A DNA stretch of 64,000 bases from Pyxidicoccus caerfyrddinensis (GTDB taxonomy: Bacteria; Myxococcota; Myxococcia; Myxococcales; Myxococcaceae). The stretch's first letter is position 1, and every line of letters begins with the position of its first letter. The translations under genes and the position numbers were made by a program. Below, piece by piece: positions 58,322 through 64,000 of this stretch. A model generated the notes under the pieces. That model was not told the origin of the DNA and did not search any database. It worked only from the letters and a program-made list of their open reading frames with translations. Location of the stretch: NCBI RefSeq assembly GCF_010894405.1, contig NZ_JAAIYA010000011.1, positions 124,001-188,000 on the forward strand, read 5' to 3'.

Positions 58322-59641
58322 TCAGAAACGGGTGGCGAGCTGCAGCGAGTACTCGAGCGCGGCGGCCTCGTCCCCTGGACGCAGCGCGCGCTCCGCCTGG
58401 AACATCGCCTTGAAGCGGTCTCCCAACAGGACATTGAGCCCGCCCACCAGCGAGTGGCCCTTGCCCTCCACGTCGCCGCGAAGCTGGAGCGCCTCGAAGC
58501 CCGCGACGGGCTGGAGCGCCCACTCGTCGCCGCCCACGGGCAGCGTGTAGTGCGCCAGGAGCAGCTGCGCGGTGAAGGGGCCCAGCGGCAGCCGGCCCGT
58601 GACGACCTCACCGGTGAGGGCCAGCGCGCCCAGGCTCAGCTCCGCGTCCGCGGCCACCGCGTGCTTGCGCACGACTTCCAGCGCCTCCGCGACGTAGGTG
58701 CTCACGCCCACGGTGAGCGCCTTGAACGGGCGGATGCTCAGCCGCGCGGCGACGTCCTCCTTCATGCGCACGCCCGCTTCGTCCTTGGCGCCCTCGAAGA
58801 AGCCCGCGGACAGCTTGAGGCCCCACGCGTCCTTCAGGCGCATCTCGCCCATGAGGCCCAGCCGGCGTCCGCCGAGCTGGTGTACCTCGGTGAGGTAGTC
58901 CTCCACGAGCCCGCGGCTCACCACGGGCAGATCCCACGAAGATTCCAGCGAGCGCTGGAGGAAGGGCGACTTGAACTGGCCGCCGTACAGACGGAAGCGC
59001 TTCGAGTCGTCCGCGAGGCGCACGAAGGCGTCCTTCAGAATCGACTTGTCCGCGAGGTCCGCCGTCACCTCCGCCTCGAGGTTGGACAGCGACGTGCTGA
59101 CGCCCACTCGCGCGGAAGGGATGCTCAGCGTGCGCTGGTACTTCTGGCGCTCGTCCGCGCTGGCCCTCGCGTACACGCGGCCGAAGACGCGCAGGTTCTG
59201 CTTGTCCTCGGCGGCCGTGTCGTCCACGGCGTCGGGGTTCTCACCCAGCGACTCGTCCTGCGGCTCGCCGGGCTTCGCCTTCTTCTTCTTCTTGCCCTGC
59301 TTCTCCGACACCGGCTCGGACTTGCCCGGCACCGGGCCCACGGGTGACACCTGCTCCTCGGGCCTCCCCTGCGCTGGCACGGCTTCCGCCAGTGCCCCCT
59401 CCATCACCTCGCCCGAGTCGTCACCCGTGGGCCCCTCCGTGGCCGCACCCGCCGGCTCACCGCCCCCCGTCCCCTCCACGCCATCCACCACACCGCCTGA
59501 GAGCGTGTCTTCCTCGGCATCCGTGCTGGAAGCCACTTCCTCCGGGGCAGTCGCTCCCGCGCTTGCAAGCGCGGGCATGCCCAGGAGGACTGCGGCGAGT
59601 AGGCCCCGCCTCGCCCGTTCATCGAACCGCCACCCGCCCAT
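58322..59641 (-). CDS. Porin O/P-like outer-membrane barrel
   Basis: A 439-residue exported protein. After the signal peptide (GLLAAVLLGMPALASA) there are about 120 residues of acidic, Gly/Glu/Pro-rich linker ending in a lysine cluster (KQGKKKKKAKPG). A beta-barrel follows with RLYGGQFKSPFLQRSLES, the layout seen in phosphate-selective porins (OprO/OprP type), and the chain ends LQLATRF, the outer-membrane end. GGGAGGCGAGGG precedes ATG 59641. It is the first gene of the operon with the VTC and DUF4956 proteins, which supports phosphate or polyphosphate passage, though this is inference. Confidence 0.85.
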   Translation of the reverse strand: MGGWRFDERARRGLLAAVLLGMPALASAGATAPEEVASSTDAEEDTLSGGVVDGVEGTGGGEPAGAATEGPTGDDSGEVMEGALAEAVPAQGRPEEQVSPVGPVPGKSEPVSEKQGKKKKKAKPGEPQDESLGENPDAVDDTAAEDKQNLRVFGRVYARASADERQKYQRTLSIPSARVGVSTSLSNLEAEVTADLADKSILKDAFVRLADDSKRFRLYGGQFKSPFLQRSLESSWDLPVVSRGLVEDYLTEVHQLGGRRLGLMGEMRLKDAWGLKLSAGFFEGAKDEAGVRMKEDVAARLSIRPFKALTVGVSTYVAEALEVVRKHAVAADAELSLGALALTGEVVTGRLPLGPFTAQLLLAHYTLPVGGDEWALQPVAGFEALQLRGDVEGKGHSLVGGLNVLLGDRFKAMFQAERALRPGDEAAALEYSLQLATRF

Positions 59642-59787
59642 GTCCCTCGCCTCCCCGCCGCAGTCGGAAGGCTTCCTGTGCAACACCGGTGCCCGCCCGT
59701 GGGACGTCGGGTGGCGGACGGATGAGAGCCAGATGAGAGCGGGATGAGCGCGCGATGCGTCCAGTAGCGTGCGTCACGAGGCGTTCA

Positions 59788-59830
59788 CCTGCCCGTGACT
59801 GGGAACGAAAGTTCCCACGCCCCAGGCAGG
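59788..59830 (-). terminator. Nested hairpin between operon and upstream gene
   Basis: TGGGAAC (59800-59806) and GTTCCCA (59811-59817) form a 7-bp stem closed by a GAAA loop (TTTC on the minus strand), and CCTGCC (59788-59793) can pair with GGCAGG (59825-59830) outside it. It lies 35-77 bp after the minus-strand stop at 59865 and about 150 bp before the porin start at 59641, so it may end the upstream gene or regulate the operon. Confidence 0.45.
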
Positions 59831-59864
59831 CGGCCCTGTACGAATGCCCGTCCGTTGGAAGGAG

Positions 59865-60635
59865 TTACTGGGTGGACGACGGATCCGTCGGCGGGGTGGG
59901 GGACCCGCTGCTGGACTCCGGTGCGGCGACAGGCTCGGCCCGCGGCTCCGAAGTCGGCGGCACGGTGACCACGGCCGATGCGGCGGGGGCCGCGGGGGGG
60001 GCGGTGCTCACGGGCGGCGGACTGGCCGCGGATCCGCTGGCGCCCTCGGGCCTCGCCGTCGACGCGCGGATGCGATGCAGCACTTCGCGCATGCCGAGCA
60101 CCAGCGCCGTCACGGCCGCCACGCTGATCAACCCCCAGCCCAGGCCGCGCGGCAGGGGTGGATCCGTCACCGTGAATTGGGCGGTGAGCACCTTCAGGTG
60201 CGTGTTCCGGTAGCGGACCTCCAGCTCCCACAGGCCGGTCTCATCCGGCGTGAGCTCGGTGTGCCAGTTGACCCCCTGTCGGGTCAGGGTCCGCGTCACC
60301 TGGGCGGGGGCGCCGGGCTGCTGGAAGGTGAGGGTGATGGGGCCGTCGAACTCGGCGCCCTGGAAGTTGCCCACATGGAGCGACAGCGTGACGGGCTCGC
60401 CCGCCCGGGGGAGGGCGGGGTACAGGGTGCCCTGGAGCCGCTCCTCGGCATCCGCCCAGCGCAGCTCCAGCAGGTCTCCCCGGCGCTCCACGCGGATCTG
60501 ATCGTTAGAGGGCGCGGCGGCCGCCATGCCGGCCAGCACCAGGCAGGCAACCAGTGCCCACCTTGATTTCCTTGAGACCTGCCTTTGCCATGGAGGCGGC
60601 GGTCCTCTAGTATGCGGTGCCCTGACGCATTCCAC
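59865..60635 (-). CDS. Exported one-TM beta-domain protein
   Basis: A 256-residue protein with a signal peptide (WALVACLVLAGMAAAA), an extracytoplasmic beta-sandwich of about 120 residues (YPALPRAGEPVTLSLHVGNF, TPDETGLWELEVRYRN) that resembles YtkA/FixH-like domains, one membrane helix (GLGWGLISVAAVTALVLGM) and an Ala/Pro-rich cytoplasmic tail. GTG 60635 with GGGAGC upstream is the only good start; it leaves an unusually long n-region. The divergent kinase starts 31 bp away, so promoters overlap. A role as partner or substrate of that kinase is possible but unproven. Confidence 0.7.
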   Translation of the reverse strand: MECVRAPHTRGPPPPWQRQVSRKSRWALVACLVLAGMAAAAPSNDQIRVERRGDLLELRWADAEERLQGTLYPALPRAGEPVTLSLHVGNFQGAEFDGPITLTFQQPGAPAQVTRTLTRQGVNWHTELTPDETGLWELEVRYRNTHLKVLTAQFTVTDPPLPRGLGWGLISVAAVTALVLGMREVLHRIRASTARPEGASGSAASPPPVSTAPPAAPAASAVVTVPPTSEPRAEPVAAPESSSGSPTPPTDPSSTQ

Positions 60636-60666
60636 CTGAGCTGCTCCCTGCGGCCAGAGTCCCGGG

Positions 60667-62976
60667 ATGAACCCTCAATCATTCGGGAAATACCAGCTTC
60701 TGAAGAAGCTCGCCACGGGCGGCATGGCCGAAGTCTGGCTTGCCCGCCAGATGGGCATCGAGGGGTTCCAAAAGAACCTCGTGGTGAAGCGCATCCTTCC
60801 GCACCTCGCGGAGGACCGTGAGTTCGTGGAGATGTTCCGGAACGAGGCGCTGATCGCGGCGCGCTTCAACCACCCGAACATCGCCCAGGTCTACGAGTTC
60901 GGCGAGGCCAACGGCACCTACTACATCGCCATGGAGTTCATCCACGGCGAGGACCTGGGCCGGGTGATGCGCAAGGCGGCGGGCTCCGGGCAGTGGGTGG
61001 CCCGGCCGCTGGCCATCCGCATCGTCGCCGCCGCGTGCGAGGGCCTGCACTACGCCCACAGCCGCACGGACGACGCAGGCCGGCCGCTGCGCGTGGTGCA
61101 CCGCGACATCTCGCCGCAGAACATCCTCATCAGCTTCGACGGCTCGGTGAAGCTGGTGGACTTCGGCATCGCCAAGGCGGCCGACCAGGCGTCGCTGACG
61201 AAGTCCGGCGCCATCAAGGGCAAGTTCGCGTACATGGCCCCGGAGCAGGCCTCCGGCAAGCCGCTGGACGGGCGCGCGGACATCTTCGCCATCGGCCTGG
61301 TCCTCTACGAATTGCTCACCGGCGTGCGGCCCCTCAAGCGGGACTCCGAGCTGGCGACGCTGCAGGCCGCCATGGAGTGCGCCATCAACGCGCCCTCGCA
61401 GGTGGCGGACGTGCCGGAGGAGATGGACCCGGTGGTGATGCGGGCCATCGCCAAGAACGCGGACGACCGCTACCGGGACGCGCGCCAGTTCCAGATGGCG
61501 CTGGAGGAAATCCTCGTCGGGCAGCGCTGGGTGGCCGGCTCGGTGCAGATCTCCGAGCTGATGGAGACGCTCTTCGCGGACCGGCTGGCCGACGAGAAGG
61601 CCCAGGGCCAGGTCGTCCCGGTGGGCGAGGACTCCAACAACTCCGGCACGCCGCAGCCGCCCCCGCCGCCCCAGGAGAAGGGCCGGAGCCGCTCTTCGCC
61701 CGCGGCGGACATGAGCTGGGAGGCGCCCCCGGGAGAGGCCTCCCACCCGGTGCGCCCGCGCGCTTCCTCGGCCCGCGCCTCGGTGCCGCCCCCGCCGCGC
61801 CGTGCCTCGGCCGTCGCCCCGGCGGTGGAGCCGGAGGACCCGGGCGAGTGGGAGGCGCCGTCGGGCACGGACGAGCATCCGCAGCGCCGGCCGTCCGAAG
61901 GGGTGCGCCGCCAGTCCAACCCCAACGCCACGCAGGTGGCGCGCACCAACTCCCGCGCGGACCTGCGCCGGACGCCCACGGGCGAGCAGCCGCTGCCGCC
62001 GCGCCGCTCCAGCACCCGCGCCCCCGCGCTGGCGGACGAGGACGTGGAGACGCTGCCGCCGCCGCCTCCGTCCCGGTCGCGCGCCAACATTCCGCAGGTG
62101 GAGGAGCGCGGCCGCGAGGACGAAGAGGAGGACGACGAGCGCACGCTCCTGCCGCCTCCGCCAGAGCCCGTCGCGCCGCCGCGCCGCCGCAGCACCGGCA
62201 TGCAGTCCGCCGTGGAGCCGCCGCGCCGTCGCACCAACAGTCGCGTGGACAGCCGCGCGGAGATGCCGGAGCCGCCGCCGCCCCGCCGCTCCTCGGGCGC
62301 CTCCGCGGCGGTGCGCCGTGAGGAAGACGACGCGGTGGACCGCGCCCTCGCGGATTCCGCCCAGCGCACGCGCCGCACCATGGCCACGCGCAACGTGGCC
62401 ACGGTGGGCTTCATCGTGGGCCTGCTGATTGTCATCGCCATCTTCCACAAGCCCATCCTCTCGGTGCTCAACGGCACGGCGCAGGACGGGCAGGGCGTGC
62501 ACGTCACCGTCAACACCAACGAGCGGGTGAAGGTGTCGGTGAAGCACACGCCCAAGTGCCACAGCGACCAGCCGGTGACGGAGCTGGGCTACACGCCGCT
62601 GACGCTGGCGCAGGGCGCGCACCTGCAGGACACGCTCATCCTGGAGAACGAGCAGCAGGGCATCTACCGCGAGGACAGCGAAGCGCTGGCCTTCGGCGAG
62701 CCCGGCCAGCCCAAGGTCGTCACGTACGAGTTCAAGCGCGGCCACCTCCAGCTCACGCTGAAGCCCGAAGGCATGCGCGGCATCACCGTGCGGCGCAACG
62801 GCCAGGACGTGGGCAGCTACTCGGGGAGCAAGGGCCTGAAGATGGAGCTGATGGAGGGCCGCCACAAGCTGGAGCTCAACGGCGGCCCCCTCAAGGAGCC
62901 CTTCTTCTTCGAGGTCGACATCAAGCCCGGCGTCATCAACAAGGAGACGCAGGACCTCAGCGCCTTCGTGGGCTAG
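60667..62976 (+). CDS. Membrane Ser/Thr kinase
   Basis: A 769-residue Hanks-type kinase. The kinase domain opens with FGKYQLLKKLATGGMAEVWLA, has Lys41, HRDISPQN (about residue 144), VDFGIAKA and MAPEQAS. The Ser-Pro variant of HRDLKPxN matches the paralogue at 22976. A proline, arginine and glutamate-rich linker of some 260 residues follows, then one helix (VATVGFIVGLLIVIAIFH, about residue 577) and a 170-residue extracytoplasmic beta-rich domain (EFKRGHLQLTLKPEGMRGITV) in the place of a PEGA domain. The first ATG after a short AT-rich patch is used. Confidence 0.92.
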   Translation: MNPQSFGKYQLLKKLATGGMAEVWLARQMGIEGFQKNLVVKRILPHLAEDREFVEMFRNEALIAARFNHPNIAQVYEFGEANGTYYIAMEFIHGEDLGRVMRKAAGSGQWVARPLAIRIVAAACEGLHYAHSRTDDAGRPLRVVHRDISPQNILISFDGSVKLVDFGIAKAADQASLTKSGAIKGKFAYMAPEQASGKPLDGRADIFAIGLVLYELLTGVRPLKRDSELATLQAAMECAINAPSQVADVPEEMDPVVMRAIAKNADDRYRDARQFQMALEEILVGQRWVAGSVQISELMETLFADRLADEKAQGQVVPVGEDSNNSGTPQPPPPPQEKGRSRSSPAADMSWEAPPGEASHPVRPRASSARASVPPPPRRASAVAPAVEPEDPGEWEAPSGTDEHPQRRPSEGVRRQSNPNATQVARTNSRADLRRTPTGEQPLPPRRSSTRAPALADEDVETLPPPPPSRSRANIPQVEERGREDEEEDDERTLLPPPPEPVAPPRRRSTGMQSAVEPPRRRTNSRVDSRAEMPEPPPPRRSSGASAAVRREEDDAVDRALADSAQRTRRTMATRNVATVGFIVGLLIVIAIFHKPILSVLNGTAQDGQGVHVTVNTNERVKVSVKHTPKCHSDQPVTELGYTPLTLAQGAHLQDTLILENEQQGIYREDSEALAFGEPGQPKVVTYEFKRGHLQLTLKPEGMRGITVRRNGQDVGSYSGSKGLKMELMEGRHKLELNGGPLKEPFFFEVDIKPGVINKETQDLSAFVG

Positions 62977-62994
62977 TAACGCGTCAGCGAGGCG

Positions 62995-63327
62995 TCAGTA
63001 GCGGGGCAGGGTGGGGTCCACCTGCCGCGAGTACAGGTCGATGCCGCCCTTGAGCGACACGGCCTCCAGTCCTTTCGACAGCAGATACGCCGTGCCATCC
63101 AGGCTGCGCACGCCGTGGTGGCAGTAGACGACGACGGGGCGTCCGCGCAGGGCCTCCAGCTCGTCGGCGCGCTCGTCCAACTCTGGCAGCGGAATGAGCA
63201 CCGAGTCCGGGAGCGCCACCCACGCGTGCTCGTCCGGGAAGCGCACGTCCAGCAGCGCGGGCCGGGACTCGGGAGGCCCGGCGAGCAGCTCGGCGAGGCG
63301 GGTGGGGAGGATTTCGGGGATGGGCAT
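62995..63327 (-). CDS. Rhodanese-domain protein
   Basis: A 110-residue single rhodanese domain. Landmarks are ALLDVRFPDEHAWVALPDSVLIPLPEL and the active-site loop VVVYCHHGVRS, where Cys carries the persulfide, followed by AYLLSKGLEAVSLKGGI. ATG 63327 sits 8 bp after the stop of the ThiF/MoeB-type gene, so the pair is one operon. Small rhodaneses beside E1-like enzymes commonly supply sulfur for thiocarboxylate formation (molybdopterin or thiamine), which is the likely role here. Confidence 0.93.
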   Translation of the reverse strand: MPIPEILPTRLAELLAGPPESRPALLDVRFPDEHAWVALPDSVLIPLPELDERADELEALRGRPVVVYCHHGVRSLDGTAYLLSKGLEAVSLKGGIDLYSRQVDPTLPRY

Positions 63328-63335
63328 CTCGGGCC

Positions 63336-64000
63336 TCAAGCGGCGGTGGGGGCGGAGCAGAACTGCTCGTAGTCGATGAGCTCCACCTTCGCGCCCGGCG
63401 CGCACACCGGACACTTCGGGTCCTTGCGCAGCTTCAACTCCTGGAAGCGGGTGCCCAGCGCGTCGAAGGTGACGAGCCGGCCCGTGAGGGGCTCGCCCCT
63501 GCCGAGGATGAGCTTGAGGGCCTCGTTGGCCTGGAGCAGGCCGATGATGCCGGGCAGCACGCCCAGCACGCCGGCCTCCGCGCATGACGGGGCCAGCTCC
63601 GGCGGCGGCGGGGCGGGGTAGAGGCAGCGGTAGCAGGGGCCCTGGCCGGGGACGAAGGACGTCACCTGGCCCTCGAAGCGGAAGATGGAGCCGTGGATGT
63701 TGGGCTTGCCCCGCATCACGCACGCATCGTTGAGGAGGTAGCGGGTGGGGAAGTTGTCCCCACCGTCCAGCACCAGGTCGAAGCCCTCGAGCACGCGCAG
63801 CACGTTCTCCGAGGTGAGCCGCTCCTGGAAGGGCACCACCTTCACGTCCGGGTTGAGCGCCTCGATGGCCGCGCGGGCGCTGACGACTTTGGGCTGGCCC
63901 TGGAACTCGCGGGTGTGGATGACCTGGCGCTGGAGGTTGCTCAGGTCCACCACGTCCGAGTCGACGATGCCCAGCGTGCCCACGCCGGCCGCGGCGAGGT
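63336..64000 (-). CDS. ThiF/MoeB/HesA-family E1-like enzyme (partial)
   Basis: The 5' part runs off the right edge, so about 221 codons are visible. It is an adenylyltransferase of the ThiF/MoeB/HesA family that activates the C-terminal glycine of ubiquitin-like sulfur carriers. Visible parts: VGTLGIVDSDVVDLSNLQRQ (ATP site strand), DLVLDGGDNFPTRYLLNDAC, PCYRCLYPAPPP (adenylation-site Cys) and CPVCAPGAK with a zinc Cys pair. The GxGGLG nucleotide loop lies outside the window. It is followed by a rhodanese gene 8 bp later. It could activate the MoaD part of the fusion at 36696, but ThiS is equally possible. Confidence 0.92.
   Translation of the reverse strand, partial: LAAAGVGTLGIVDSDVVDLSNLQRQVIHTREFQGQPKVVSARAAIEALNPDVKVVPFQERLTSENVLRVLEGFDLVLDGGDNFPTRYLLNDACVMRGKPNIHGSIFRFEGQVTSFVPGQGPCYRCLYPAPPPPELAPSCAEAGVLGVLPGIIGLLQANEALKLILGRGEPLTGRLVTFDALGTRFQELKLRKDPKCPVCAPGAKVELIDYEQFCSAPTAA

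Overview
The window is GC-rich, densely coding DNA from a member of the Myxococcota, most likely the Myxococcaceae (Myxococcus, Corallococcus or Pyxidicoccus type). The reasons are strong third-position G/C, four Hanks-type Ser/Thr kinases in 64 kb, many lipoproteins, two proteins with MYXO-CTERM-like C-termini, and a sigma-54 activator with an FHA-like front end. I count 52 protein-coding genes, one of them cut by the right edge, plus one very short candidate ORF. I see no rRNA, tRNA, CRISPR array, insertion sequence or phage. It reads as chromosomal backbone with accessory lipoprotein and kinase islands.

Layout. 97-3489 (+): MFS exporter, plsX and a HAD-fold protein translationally coupled to plsX. 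3544-6940 (-): TonB-dependent receptor and a small lipoprotein. 7473-10267 (+): poly(A) polymerase/CCA-type enzyme and a DMT exporter. 10325-14884: a lipoprotein with two discoidin-like domains and a Vps62-like domain, divergent from a sigma-54 activator, with a palindrome/repeat array between them. 14982-25069: cupredoxin-like protein, a large kinase-TPR protein, dinB, yjbQ, an RluA-type enzyme coupled to a kinase, and a second divergent kinase. 25166-27255: WYL regulator divergent from a short-chain dehydrogenase. 27423-33101 (+): uppS, cdsA, rseP with three PDZ domains, rlpA, tsaB and an Asd-like protein without its catalytic cysteine (USG-1 type).

33229-37364 (+): MYXO-CTERM protein, outer-membrane barrel, PKD lipoprotein and a MoaD-MoaE fusion. 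37368-39806 (-): FHA-like membrane protein and a second site-2 protease with a long Ala/Pro tail, preceded by a possible 24-codon ORF. 39958-44210 (+): lipoprotein, acs and a stand-alone alpha-oxoamine synthase. 44256-46392 (-): rnhB, a zinc/DUF2325-like protein and a histidine phosphatase, linked by 4-bp overlaps. 46663-52377 (-): lipoprotein, zinc-finger/TPR membrane protein, M61 peptidase and an RsmB-like methyltransferase with an expanded repeat tail. 52571-54226 (-): PKD-bearing metallophosphoesterase.

The most interesting locus is the tight five-gene minus-strand operon 59641 to 54358. It encodes a phosphate-porin-like barrel, a VTC-type polyphosphate polymerase domain protein, a thymidylate-kinase-like P-loop domain fused to a novel helical repeat, a DUF4956 membrane protein and a lipoprotein. 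A hairpin follows its last gene. VTC and DUF4956 proteins are known to travel together in bacteria; the kinase-repeat fusion takes the place where a CotH-type kinase is often seen. I infer a phosphate or polyphosphate handling system of undescribed function. The window ends with a kinase (60667-62976), a rhodanese and a ThiF/MoeB-type enzyme.
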